Below are positions 21,735 to 34,028 of a DNA stretch of 64,000 nucleotides, piece by piece (the stretch's first letter is position 1; every line of letters starts with the position of its first letter). The notes under the pieces were generated by a model. That model was not told where the DNA came from, did no database searches, and worked only from the letters and a program-made list of their open reading frames with translations. Source of the stretch: Saccharum officinarum (taxonomy: Eukaryota; Streptophyta; Magnoliopsida; Poales; Poaceae); contig CM036191.1 in NCBI GenBank assembly GCA_020631735.1, forward strand, positions 39,105,335 to 39,169,334, read 5' to 3'. Position numbers and translations under genes: made by a program.

Positions 21735-24241
21735 TACGGATTCAAGCATCTCGAGGCCCGGGACCTTTGCAGGAGATATTTCCAAAGAGGCTGATGTTGA
21801 ATCTATGATAAAACAGTAGCTGAGTTGTGAGTGAATTTTCCAGTTACCAATTTGTTATTTCTTACATCAATTCTTCACCTTTTCGATTCTGACAAATATA
21901 TACATGTGTACATCTCGCACTTACAGGCCGTTCATACATGGGAACCTCCATACTCAATAGCAGCTGAGGCCATGAGTTGCTGGGTTGCTAGCACAGGTAC
22001 TTTGGGTGTGATTTAGTTTAGTAGAGAGATAACCTGCAGTGTGTGCTTCTCTTCTTCATCTTGTTCTGAATCCCAATTTTTTCCTGTAGCGTGCGCTTCC
22101 TCAACTACAAGATTTTCAGGGGCAAGCTTTGCGCTTACTGACTTCCTCTTTTGTGCACAAAGCCCTTTGTACGTCCCTGGTAAGCAGCAAATGCAGTACA
22201 AGCCTTGTCACAAACAGCCTGGACATCAAGCGCTTGTACTTTATAGCTCTTTCCTGGCCTACCAGGCTACCACGTACATAATGCTTCGTTGTGCTAATGA
22301 TAAGATCCATCTATGGTTGGCGTCAGCAATGGAGCATGATGCTTTTTTTGTTTCATGCCACAACCTTGCCCCATTTTTTTCAAGATTATTGCAATGCACA
22401 TTATACTGACTGTTTTCCTTTGGTACGTTCATCGAGGAAATTAGAGCTACTCTCGAGGCTTATACTAAAAGACTACAATGTAAGTGCCTAATTAGCAATG
22501 GCTTTCATATTTTGCACAGTGGTTTCCTTCAGCTTTTCCTTGCTTGATTTAATTTAATGGAGGGATTCTATGGTTGGGATTTAAGCCTGCCAAGTCTGAG
22601 ATTTTCCTAACCAAAAAAAGGTCTCTCACTTCATCCTCGTCGTTGCTGGAAATCAAAGGATCGGATCGTATAATTCATTGTTTCCTAATTCATACCAGGA
22701 GGATCAAATGAAAGTGCAGATCAACCAATTCTTTTGTCCATGTCAAGTACTTGCATGTTAGCATCAGGGCTTGCATTGCAAAATAGCAGTTTGGTTCAGA
22801 AAATTGGTTGTGTATCTCCGGTCTCCTTACATTGAGGTTTATCAGTACTCAGTTCTACATCGAATGATTCAATATGTATTTTTCAACTGTGAACTCACCT
22901 ATCCCCACCATGGCTCTGTTGGGCCAAAATTTTTGCTCTGTACGAAACTCAAACTTCTAAAGTAGCTTATTAGGCTATGAGGTTTGATTATAGATTAGTG
23001 GACACATTTAGGTTTTCCTTTTGCAGTTGCTGCACTTTTTGAATGATAGTTTTCACAAAAACAAATTATTTGTTAGCTCAACATTTGTTTATGGCTTCTT
23101 GTATTTAGTTGCAATTCTGATCTTCTAACACTACCTGGTTGTCACTCTCCCTCTCTGTTGAAGTGCCATATGCGTGGACGCTGCTGCTACGTAGTTTAGT
23201 ATACATGTTAGTTTTCCTGAGGCTGTCATCACCTTTGGTGGGTTAGGTTTTGATTTTCCTTATCGTATTGCTACATACCTCAGTATGTGTTTTTATTTTT
23301 TCTGAAGTGGCTGTATTATAGTACTGAGGCCTCAGTATTCTTACGCTATTATATTTGCTTTTTGTATATGTGTATTCTACTAATAACATCCTGTTACTAT
23401 TAGTAACATCGTCACTTTTGTACATTGTTCATATTATCAGTAGTGAAATTTTTATATCTTGGTCAAGAGTATGAAACATGCTGCTACAAAAACAGAGAAT
23501 TATCCTGCTGTTTATATAGGTTGGCTTAATGTGGTCTGGTTGCTATTACACTTCCTATGTTAACCATAGTTGTTTCCTATGGCAAGATCCTTGGAGGTGT
23601 GGATAGCAATTCCTGTAATTCTCTGTATCTGCATATTCAAAAATATATTTGCAGGTTATGTTCACCATTCCATTAAGAGGAAAGAGGAATACTCTCCTAC
23701 TCCCATGTCTCAGTTTAAATTGTTTACTAGAAAATTTAATGGTTAATTTTTTTGGTAATCATCAGTGTTCTGATGGTGTGCGAGAGATTTTATAACTTTT
23801 CCACATCACGTCAAATGGTACCTTTAGTAGAATACTATGTTAATGAAAAAATTGATTACAGTATATATATTTTAATGTTGTATTGCCATACATTAATGAA
23901 CTTTTTCCTTTTATGAATTATCAATGAAGGTAAAGAGTTATTGCACGACATTGTTCATGGAATATGTTATTTCTGTCAAATAATTTGATCGTTCGCAGCC
24001 TGTACTGAAGCAGATATAAACATTGCAGGTCTACTGCTGCAGAGAGAAGGGAGGATGCCAACCAGAGCCCATTCATGGATAGATGGAGTATTGCATCTTT
24101 TTGGTTTTCTCCTCACCTGTTTTTTTAAATCTTCATCGTAGAAATACCTGGAATTATATGCTTCCACAGCACATACTTGCTTGGGTCTGTTAGTAAAACA
24201 GTTATCAGATTGTCAGTATAAGTACATTTCCTTTTAGAGTT

Positions 24242-24333
24242 CCGATTAAAGAACTATGAGTTTGCATGTTTGTCCATTCTTTGTTTACCGATTAAAGAAC
24301 TATGAGTTTGCATGTTTGTCCATTCTTTGTTGA
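24242..24333. repeat. 46-bp tandem duplication
   Basis: Two adjacent 46-bp copies beginning CCGATTAAAGAACTATGAG (24242 and 24288) with almost no divergence, so the duplication is recent. Confidence 0.85.
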
Positions 24334-24360
24334 CCGGCCAACATTTCGTATACATTCATT

Positions 24361-24490
24361 GACAGGCAGTCAAGTACTACCTGGTATCATGTTAAATTGC
24401 TGATTACCAACTCTAGCAAGTACACCTTTCTCACTGATGGTTGGGCTGTTTCAGGTACTGACAACCATTTAATTGTTATTAGATCCATGC
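24361..24490 (+). pseudogene. Possible B3 DNA-binding domain relic
   Basis: One frame gives TWYHVKLLI, then KYTFLTDGWAV and DNHL. The spacing of W-x-VKL, K-Y-x-F-x-x-GW and DN-x-L fits the core of plant B3 domains (REM-type), but the match is short, ends near an AG|GT splice-like junction and has no supporting exons. It could equally be a chance resemblance. Confidence 0.28.
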
Positions 24491-24720
24491 TCTGTCTCCT
24501 TATTTTACTCTCTTTTGTGGAAATGTTCACATTACATTTTCTTGCATTCGGTGCGATGGCTGCTAATGCTACATTTTTGCCCGCCTTCTCTGTCTGCTTG
24601 CTACTACTCCTTTGTACAGCTACCGACTGATATGGTGCTCTTTCATATTATGATCTTCAGGCCAACGGTTGAACATCTAGGACTAAGGAAATGGCTGCAG
24701 ATCTCAAATTGACTGTCATC

Positions 24721-26302
24721 AACCACTAGAAGGTAAACAAGAAATCAATCATTCTCTACATGATCCTCTGTTAAGGTTGTCCTTTCATCTTTGTCAAGGT
24801 ACACAAAAGGACAAAGCATTGCTTGAAAATTCACATGCAAGAGGAATTTTGATGTACTGCAAACCTCGCATTTCCTAATTAACTACAATGTTTCAAGCCA
24901 GCTGACCCTACCTCCAGAGATAACTTACATTTTTACCTATGATAATATAGATAAATAAGAGTTACAACTTTTGATAAGGCTTCCTCTGTACCTAGCTTTT
25001 TTCTCCATTTCTTTGACTACATTTTACCTTTTGTTTAGCTTTTCAATAAAACTATGTTCGCCTACATTCCTAAAATTCTAAGACATCATTGTATATACTC
25101 ATTTCCTTCCATCTTCCATACGTTCTATAGACTTGCCAGATGGAAGTGGCCTGGCCATAAACTACAGCAGTAAGATGTGCACACTGTACCAAAGTTTGTA
25201 TCACCTCTAAGGTTGCAAGCCATGGATAATTACGACACTACAAAGATAACAATGGATGTCGGTCGACTTTTGAAATTAGCTTTGTCAATTTAGACAACCA
25301 TACATATTTGTTCCTTAATTGTTGGTATACCTTAGTTTAAAACATACTAAGAACCTCATACCGGGACATAGCGAAGTTTCATGTGAGCTTTTGGTTTAAA
25401 AATGTTTAATTGTTCTGATTCCTTTGGATTCCCAGTTTATTTCCCTAAGCAATCAGCAAACCTCACTATGTTGCCCACATCAAACTCGCTATGTTTTAAT
25501 GAAGCTATATATATATATATAATCGATGTGCATATCTTACTTGCAAACAATCACGTCTACATGTGTGCATCATACATAAATAGATCTCGCCAGCGTCCTT
25601 ACCCTCACGCGCAGGGCGCGCGTTTGCCACTAGTTCTGTTATACCGGGAGACCGGGTAGCGGGCAACGCCACATGACACGCGGCAGCCGCGAATTGGAGG
25701 GCCGTACATGAACAGGAGGCAGGATGGCTGTGGAGGCGCAGATCCTACGCGCTATATGAAGTTTCATATATGGCAAAATGCACAGTGATGGGCACGTCGT
25801 CATGCATTTGGGTGCATGTGTGGCGCCGTTTCTCGTCTGTAATTACGTTGCCCAATGATTTTAATGTATGAATTCTGAAAAAATATTTATGTAATGGTGT
25901 GTGAAGGGACCGATTTTGGACTTGTCAAGCTTCACTGCTAATGGACAGGGGAGCCATTCTGGCTCTTTGGAACTATAATCTAATAAAGTAAAAAATAATG
26001 TAGTGTGGAGACCATGTTTATGTTAGATTAATTGGGTTTGGTCCATATGTCTAGTAATTAATCTAAGAATTTCAAAGGCACATAATTAGTACTAAGTGGG
26101 AGTGAGATTAGTATCAAATGAGAAACCCACTAGGAAAGTGCTTAATTTCAATAGGAAGCTAGTGTGTGTTTCTATAGGCAAGTTGAGAAGGAAAGTTTTG
26201 GGGAGCCACATGTGCGTGCAGTGGGGTTCTGTCCGCCGCCTCCGCCGACCAGGGAAGCGGCGATTCGTGGCCGCGCAGGGGAAACTCGTGTCCGCGTCGG
26301 CG
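24721..26302. other. Intergenic stretch and promoter region of the repeat-protein gene
   Basis: No coding region is recognised. An (AT)n run lies near 25507-25521 and a GC-rich patch near 25595-25700. The last 200 bp become GC-rich before the start codon at 26303, as usual for grass genes. A frame open upstream from 26096 runs into exon 1, so the 5' leader is open in that frame. Confidence 0.45.
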
Positions 26303-29300
26303 ATGGCCGCCGCCGAGACTGCGACGGTCTTCCTGGAGACGAGCCTCGGCACCCGCTTCGTCCTCTCCTTTCCCGCCCGCACCACCACCGTCGCTGACCT
26401 CAAGCGTGCGTGCCTCTCCATCTTCCTCCCCTTTCTCCTCACTCTCCCAATCTAGAGAAAAAAAATCCGCCTTTTTTTTCCCTTGCTTCTTGTTTATGGC
26501 GATTCTGTTGCAAATCGATCCCTTTACCTCTGCATTCAGCATTCCTCCTGATTTGTGCGGCATCGCTGGGAAAAAAAAGCACGAACTGACACCCTGAACC
26601 CCAAATTGAACCCGCAGGCCAAGTGAGCGCGGAGCATGCCGCGTGTTTCCCCCGCACCGGGCCAATCGCCGTCGCATCCTTGCAGGTATGGTGCCGGAAT
26701 AACAATGCGGGTGTCAGAAGATTAATCTTTATCCGCAAATTTCGTTTTGGTTGCCCCGTTGTGGAAAATTTCGTTTCGTTTCTTTTGGCTTCATCTGTTG
26801 GCACTGTTTCATTTCGCAGATTGAGCTCGATGGTTCGTGGTTTCAGCTCACTGATTCCGTGGTCGTGGAAGCTGCTTTCGAGTGGGTAAAGGGGCCAAGG
26901 CGCCTCCTGGTTGAGGCTCACGAGTTTCGTCCTCATCCACCTGCTTGCAAGGATGCCAAGTGTGGAACTGCTGATGCTGAACCAAATGCCGGCCATTCAG
27001 TCCTCGCTAAGGACTCCTTGCAGTACATGTTGCCTCCTGCAGCTGCAGAGGCTCCAGGAGGCAATGGCGTCAGTGACACCACACAGCTGAAGAACTTGCA
27101 GGATAAAGTTGTTGAGCATGCTTCATGTCAGCGCGAAGATGAAATTACTGTGCCTCAAGAAAGTTCAGATATTGATTTTGCCATAGACGACGGTGGCACT
27201 GGCATCCCACTGGCAAACCAGGAGGACAAACCTCAGGAATGTCTTGAGCATGTCTCTTGTCAGCTCGAAGATGGAATTGCCATGTCTCAACATTCTGATT
27301 TAGCTACAGGTGACAGTGACACCTCACTGACAAACCAAGAGAACAAACTTCAGGGATGTGTTGAGCATGCCTCTGTTCAGGTTGAAGATGGAATCACCAT
27401 GCCTCAAGAAAGTTCACATTTGGATTTAGCCACAGGAACCAATAACACCCCACTGACAAACCAAGAGGACAAACTTCAGGGATGTGTTGAGCATGCCTCT
27501 GTTCAGCTTGAAGATGGAATCACCATGCCTCAAGAAAGTTCACATTTTGATTTAGCCACAGGAACCAATAACACCCCACTGCCAAACCAGGAGGACAAAC
27601 TTCAGGGATGTGCTGAGCATGCCTCTGTTCAGCTCGAAGATGGAATCACCATGCCTCAAGAAAGTTCACATTTTGATTCAGCAACAGGCACCAATAACAG
27701 TCCACAGCCAAACCAGGACAAACTTCAGGGATGTGCTGAGCATGCTTCTGTTCAGCTCGAAGATAGAATCACCATGTCTCAAGAAAGTTCACATTTTGAT
27801 TTAGCAACAGGCACCAATAACAGCCCACTGCCAAACCAGGAGGACAAACTTCAGGGATGTGCTGAGCATGCTTCTGGTCACCTCGAAGATGGAATTACCA
27901 TACCTCAGGAAGGTTCAAATTTTGATTTAGCAGCAGGAGGCAGTGACACTCTACCAATGGACCAACAGGGAAACTTTCATGATGGTGCTGAGCATGCCTC
28001 AGGTCACAGTGAAGGTAGAACTACCATGCCTCAAGAAAGTTCAGATCTTGGTGTAGCAGAAGACAAAGAGAATGATCGTGCTGGGGATCAACAAAAAGAC
28101 ATCATCATGGAGCCAAGAGGGAAGAAACGGTTTAGGGAGGAAGATGAAGCTGACAGAAGCATCGATGTGAACTGTGATGACAATCTTTTCCATTTTGTTA
28201 GCCCCACACCTAAGTTTGTGTCTGAGAAAAAGAGCAGTATGATTGAACAAGCAAAATTGGACAGTGCCCCCTTGCTGTATAATTTGCAAGATTCCTCACA
28301 TGGTTTATTGGAAAAGCCCCCTGGTGGCCAGAAGGAACAATGGACATCTGGTGTGTGCAGTCAGGGAAGCATCAACAATGGACCAGCTATTCCACCTTGT
28401 GCTGAGTCCATGGGAAAAGATCAGTCTTCAGACAAAGAAGTGATGACACGGAGAGGTGACAAGGAGGAACCTCAGATACCTGGGTGCACAGGTAAAAACA
28501 GCTGCAAAATAACAGATGTTCCACATTATGTTGAGTCCATAAATGAAGGCAATAAGAGGCCAGCTTCCAATGGCCATTTTCTCAACAAAGGGGGAAATGA
28601 AGGGTCCACATCATCTGTGACCAAAGAACATGAGCCTTGTTTCAGAAGAAGGCACCACCGGGTTGCTGTGCGTAAAGTGGCTATGAGCAGGGCAATGAAG
28701 CTATATCCTTTCAGGTAAATATGCTCTTTCTCGAGATACCATGTGCTTATGGCTATACACCAATTGTTTACCACTGTAGATAGGTAGAATCTCTTTTGCT
28801 TCTGCCCTGTAAATGATCTTAAAATGTAGCAACATATTTTTCAAATTCTTGTCCTTGAACGTTCAGCATGCAGCAAGAGTAAATTCGGTTCTAGGCGTCT
28901 TACTCCCATCTGGGAGTCCTAGAATGCTTGAACTTATCATGCGCTGGATTATAATTTAATGTTTGATATAGGTGTCCTGATCATGTTTTGATAGCCATAT
29001 CCAAACTCAGTGGTTATAAGCTTAGTTCCAGGTGGAGTAACTAATTTAATAAAGGGAAGGGGCAGGGCATGCTATATGTGATAAAATTACCTTTTGAACT
29101 TTGAAATAAAACTATGCAAGATTTCTTTGTTAAACTTGCACAAAAAGCTGGAATGAGGCGACAAGGATGACATATTGGTGTGGCGAGGAATTCATTGAAT
29201 TCTTAGCTAATGTTTTGTGAAAAGAGAGATGTTAGTTTAGTGAAGTTATCTAGTTGGTTAGTGTTAGGAAAAGTTTGAGTCTGTTAGAAGAGTCAAGGGC

Positions 29301-31180
29301 CTATTGGGCCTTAGCCCGTTAGGGTTAATTAGTCGCTTGCTTAGGGGCTAAGTAAGACCTCTTCTCTATATAAGGAGAGGAGATGTATCAATATAATCAA
29401 GTAAGAGATTAGAAGGAAAAACCTTCTCTCTTGCCGACCGGGGGCGAAGCCCTGCGGCCGGCGTTCCCAGTGCCCCTCACAGCCCTAGCCGCCGGTCCTC
29501 TTGCCTCTCTCTCTCATGAACAGTACCCGCGTGGTACTGTAGCACGTGGGTACTGTAGCTCCGCTGCCGCTCCCCTCAATCCTCCCAATCCCAACGACGT
29601 CCATAAGAGAGTCCTAGACTCCTAGTCTGTTGCCTATTTCCTAGTTTCGTAATTTACCTAGATGATATAAATGTAGCCTAGTCTTTGTTTAGGGATCAAG
29701 AAAAATTAGATCAAAGTTCTCTAAAGGATCAGCATGTTCTGAGCCTCCTGCCACAGGGACAAACCTGTTAGTGACAAAGGTGACTGTCAGAATTATCTTT
29801 GACCAATCCACCAATACTGATCTGCTATGTAATAGATTTGTGTGCAATATTGCAATAAGAACCTTAAATCAATTTTTTTGCTGCTAAATTTGGGTATAGG
29901 GTATGACTAGTTTGCGAATAAACCTCTTGAAAATATTTGGAAATTTAGAGAAGTGAAAATGCCATGTAAACCTCGTCTGTGTTGGGAGGCAAGGTTTACA
30001 TGTATAGTAGCATTATCCTTTTGCAAATTAAAGGATCCTTTTTGTCCCAAAACATTAGTAGTAATACTAAACAAATTCTGATTATTTGGCTGTTAGTTCG
30101 AATTATGCTTATCAGGAGTGGGCCACCAAATGCAAAAAATACAGGCAAGAGATGTCAGTCAAGTTTAGCTTGTGTGTTGCTAACAAAGGGGTTCCTATTG
30201 GATAAAAAGCAGTCATAGATTGAACAGAACCTTAAAGTAGCATTTAAAATCTGTTTTGCTTCTGTGAATCCTTCTACTATTTGTAACTGCGTGATAATTA
30301 TTTAGAAAATACTGCTTCACCTATAATGTGAACGTGCCCCCAAGAGGGAGGTGTTGTTGGACAAATATCTGTTATGAAAAGCTGATGAAATAGGTCAAGC
30401 TGCCAGAGCACGAGCAGCCTAACAAAAAAATTTCAAGATTGGGAGGCTGTTTGCATTTGGTGACCAGATTGGGTAGCTACAGGTGGTCTCTGGCCAGTGG
30501 CCACTCCTTGGCTGGTTTCCTGGCTGTGGTGGTGATAACAACATGAGAGTGGAAGTGTACATAAAGCTGGAAATGGTAAATAGGGAATGGTACGGCGAGG
30601 CATTCATTGAAGTCTTAGCTAATGTGTGTGTAGTAGTGTACAAAGTTATTGTTGCCAAATTTCAGCATGGCAGTTTGGGCACAAAACAACCTAATAAGCC
30701 CTTGAGAACACATCGAAACTGCTGGATAAGGAAGCAAAACTGCATTGCAAATAAACATAGATAATTAATTGTGTCAGGAAGGTTTACATGTATAGTAGCA
30801 TTATTATCCTTTTCCAACTAAAAAAAATCAAAAGGGTTTTGATGAGGATTGTATTTTTTTTTCTTTTTTGTGATCAAGTGCTTGAGGTGGTTCTGAATTT
30901 TGTGAAGGTGTCATATTGCACATGGGAGTCGATCCTCTTGCATTGTCAATTGTCATTTTTCAAAATCTCTGCATGTTTCAGTACCCCTGTGATCAAAGTG
31001 GATGACTACTTTGAGGAATCAGGATCAAGAACTAGTTTCAGTAGCTCTTTTGAGGTTCAGGAAGTGGAGGAACTGGATCAGCTTCTTGACATTATTTATT
31101 TGCTGGACCTTTGTTTTGTTTCCAAGTATCGGAAATATTTAATGAGTTTTCTTGTTTGTACAGGTTTTAGTTTGATCTAA
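26303..31180 (+). CDS. Unrecognised protein with ubiquitin-like N-terminus and eight central repeats, four exons
   Basis: My model has exons 26303-26405, 26618-26685, 26820-28714 and 30982-31180, all GT..AG, joining to 2,265 nt (754 residues) with frame kept throughout. The start sits in a strong context (GGCGATGGCC). Residues about 6-90 look like a ubiquitin-like fold: VFLETSLGTRFVLSFPA, then TTVADLK, then LDGSWFQLTDSVVV. Residues about 155-472 are eight acidic repeats of 39-44 residues around EHAS.Q.EDGITMPQESS. A basic patch GKKRFR near residue 490 could be a nuclear signal. A basic RRRHHRVAVRKV segment lies near residue 670. The C-terminal part (VDDYFEESGS, then a leucine-rich end) comes from exon 4. 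Exon 4 is less certain: a splice at GAG|GTTCAG to the acceptor before 31167 would give a shorter end. No family is recognised. Intron 3 is about 2.3 kb and carries LTR-like sequence. Confidence 0.65.
27112..28062 (+). repeat. Eight in-frame coding repeats, mostly 126 bp
   Basis: The phrase (T/C)TGAGCATG(C/T)CTC recurs at 27112, 27244, 27361, 27487, 27613, 27736, 27862 and 27988. Spacings are 132, 117, 126, 126, 123, 126 and 126 bp, all multiples of three. Middle units (from 27361) are nearly identical and outer ones more diverged, the pattern expected from unequal crossing over within the array. Confidence 0.92.
29262..29640 (+). mobile_element. Possible LTR remnant inside intron 3
   Basis: Starts TGTTAGGAAAAG and contains GGGCCTATTGGGCC, a TATA-like TCTATATAAGGAGAGGAG and an ATCAATATAATCAAG leader, then a GC-rich leader-like stretch. 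This layout (U3, TATA, R) resembles a copia-type LTR. The 3' end with CA and a target duplication were not found, so it is only a candidate. Confidence 0.35.
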
Positions 31181-32071
31181 CATGGACGATGTGGATAAGA
31201 ACATGTTGCTGAGAAAGCTGTAGAACAGACAGAATGGGAAATGCTTTTGAGTACAACTTAAGTAGAACCGTTCATCTAAACCCTCCATCGAATTTCTGAG
31301 CTTTTCATCCAAGTTACTTTTAACTGTTGGATTCGGAGTTGTACTGAAGTTGGGTGTACATGAAAAATGAAGATCTGACCTGAGTAACTAAATAGTATCT
31401 AGCTCTCCAGTAGTTTGTCTGTAGAGTTAACTCATGATCCAGTGATGTAGGTATTAAGACTACAGTACAACTGCAGTTCTGAATGAACCTCTTATGGAGG
31501 TGACTTATGTATATACGATGGCATCGTGTCTGACTTATGGAGCTTGATGCAGTTTAGACAGTCTATATTTATCTGGAATGCACTCATCAGCTTATCGCTC
31601 TGCTCATTCTATGCGCAACCTGTTTCTGTTCGTGAACTCTAGTTTTTCTAGGATTGTGTGGCAATTAATTTGCATTGATATATATTTGGTATCTCTCTGT
31701 ATCTCACACAGCACATGAGCCCTTGCAAAGAAACTTAGCCCTGCTGATGCTAGTGTTTATGTCGTAAAAACTGAAGAAGGCTACTGCAGTTTGCAGGCAT
31801 AGGCTATTTTTCAGTCTTCACCATTGATTATTTTCGTGCTCCATCCTTCGTGTTGCTCATATTTTCTGGGGATTACCTAGATCACATGTCACCGACTATT
31901 TGGTTTTGTTGGGAAAAAATTCCAAGTAAAAATATGCACGTCCTATGGTCACAAATCAATCTGTACCAAATTCCATTTTGAATTTTTTTTTCAGTCCAAC
32001 AACGGCCCATTAGTTGGTAGATATGGCCCAACTGCTTAAGCCAGTCACTATGTGGAGTTAAGCCACTAGTA
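31181..32071 (+). other. 3' UTR and downstream spacer of the repeat-protein gene
   Basis: No coding region is seen. The first few hundred bases are likely 3' UTR. No strong polyadenylation signal can be singled out. The spacer ends at the foldback element. Confidence 0.4.
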
Positions 32072-33188
32072 GCAAAAAGTCTAATTTGCTTCTCTCAACT
32101 ATAGCAAAAGTCACATTTTCCTCCCTGAACTAGAAAACCAGACATAACTCCTCCCCCCATCTTTTCAAACGGGACATATGACATCCCTGACTGTTTCTCT
32201 AGGTGGTTTTTCTTTTTTACATATATTTATTTTGGCCGAATCTTCAAAAAAGCATAGTAAATTATAGAAAAATAATAAAATGGAAAATCCAATTTTTTAG
32301 ACTCCACGTGAGTAGATCTATCCAGTAAACATATCATATGGGATGCTTTAGTACAAAATTTTTGCTATAACTTTAGATCTATTCTTTTATGTGATTAATT
32401 CATAGCTGTAGTTTCTATGGTCTTGTTGAGGTGAAATTTTTATGGTGGACCAATCATTGTATTCTTGAGATGTAGTAAAAATTTCATGCTCATTGGATCA
32501 TGTATGAGTATGACTGAGTTATAGATTTATTCAGGTTTATGCTTATTAAATAGTTTAAAATAATTAAAAGTGTGTAAAATAGAAAATGTATGTTCTCTGT
32601 GTAATTTTCTGTGACAACATGATTATTTAAAGTGTTCATACGATATAACAATAGTAATATTACATAGAGAACACATATTTTCTATTTTTACACACTTTTA
32701 ACTATTTTAAAACTATTTAATAAGCATAAACCTGAATAAATCTATAACTCTGTTATACATGATCCAATGAGTATGAATTTTTTACTTCACCTAAAACATA
32801 CAATGATTAGTTCACCATAAAAATATCACCACAATAGGACCATAAAAATTACAGCTATGAATTAATCACAGAAAAACATAGATATAAAGCTAGAGTAAAA
32901 CTTCTATACTAAAGCATACCATATTCTATGTTTACTATGTATATTTACTCTGGAGTCCAAACAAAATTAGATTTTCTATTTTATGATTTTTCTATAATTT
33001 ACTATGATATTTCAAAGATTTATCTGAAATAAATATAAAAGAAAAAGAGAAAAACCACCTAGATAAACAACTAGGGAGGTCATATGTCCGGTTTGAAAAT
33101 ATGGGGGAGGAGTTATATCCGGTTTTCTAGTTCAGGTAAAAAAGTTGACTTTTACGATATTTGAGGGAGCCAAATGGACTTCTTCCAT
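32072..33188. mobile_element. Mutator-like foldback element (about 1.1 kb)
   Basis: The left end GCAAAAAGTCTAATTTGCTTC and right end AATGGACTTCTTCCAT are complementary with mismatches, and the interior folds back: ACACATTTTCTATTTTACACAC on one side, its complement on the other, meeting near 32650. Text in both arms (GACTCCAC.TGAGTAGATCTA, TGCTTTAGTACAAA) is shared with the 13810 element, so they are one family. The flanking ACTAGTA (32065-32071 and 33189-33195) is a probable part of a 9-bp target duplication. Confidence 0.8.
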
Positions 33189-33785
33189 ACTAGTACTAGC
33201 GTGCTGAAGTTCCAACATGCCAAAGCCCACGAAGGCTCGTTTTTACTTGTGTCAAAGAAAAAAAAAGATTTCCTTCATGATCATTTTCCTTTCTCTTATT
33301 TCCCCCTCCTAATCTAATGTTAAGTTGCAGCATTTATATTTTTGCATTAAAAATTAAATAAAAATACAAATAAGACGAATGGCTCAAATTAAAAGAAAAT
33401 GTCTACTAAAGCATTAGAAGAAAAAAATAAAACAGGATACAAAATAAAAAGGAAAAGAAAACAATGGGGAAGAAAAAAAAGAAAATTGGAAGAAAAAAAG
33501 TCGTGTCACAACTGGGCCAGAATGTGTGCCACTGCCAGTCCGTCACCACGCGCTTCTTCTTCACGCGAGGAAATGAAAAATTGGCATGCAACTAGGCCGA
33601 GGCCAATGCTTCTTCAGGCGAAGGAAAGAAAGCATGGGCCTTGCGCAACTAGGCCAGCCTTCAGGTAACATGGGTCCGGTCCGAATCAGAGATCGCAAAA
33701 ACCCATCATAGGACGCTGTTAGGGACAGATGGAGGATGGCTTTATTACTGTTTGAATCTAGCCCGTTTGAATCTTTGGATTCTAA
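33189..33785. other. Unclassified A-rich stretch
   Basis: Purine-rich (GAAAAGAAAA runs near 33410-33500), followed by CAACTGGGCC..TGTGTG text that resembles 37895-37990. The 89-codon frame at 33399-33668 is lysine-rich because of the A-run and has no domain. Confidence 0.35.
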
Positions 33786-34025
33786 GCCCTTGTTTAGATT
33801 GAAGAAAATTTCAACCCGATGAATAGTACCACTTTCATCTTATTTGGCAAATATTGTCCAATCATGGACCAACTAGACTCAAAAGATTCATCTCGTGATT
33901 TCCAACTAAACTGTGTAATTAGTTATTTTTTTACCTACATTTAATACTCCATGCAAGCGGTTTAAAATTGATGTGATGGAGAGAGAGTGAAAAAACTTGG
34001 AACTTGAGGCAAACTAAACAAGGGC
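33786..34025. mobile_element. Tourist-like MITE, copy 2 (240 bp)
   Basis: Ends GCCCTTGTTTAGATT and AACTAAACAAGGGC with TAA on each side (33783-33785 and 34026-34028). The interior shares GTGTAATTAGTTATTTTTTTACC-type text with the other copies. This copy is more diverged. Confidence 0.85.
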
Positions 34026-34028
34026 TAA

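Larger units (their letters stand above)
21735..24720. other. Long AT-rich stretch, possible decayed gene
   Basis: About 3 kb of intron-like, T-rich sequence after the GC-rich block. Two weak coding hints exist: a B3-like stretch at 24361-24490 (plus) and a possible terminal exon at 22018-22190 on the minus strand (charged, preceded by a fitting splice acceptor). Neither is enough for a gene model. A 46-bp tandem duplication lies at 24242-24333. Confidence 0.35.

Noticed and set aside
26751..26819. Start of the 655-codon frame at 26751 as the protein start
   Set aside because: The first 23 codons are intron 2. The splice acceptor at 26818-26819 and the upstream exons restore a better N-terminus.
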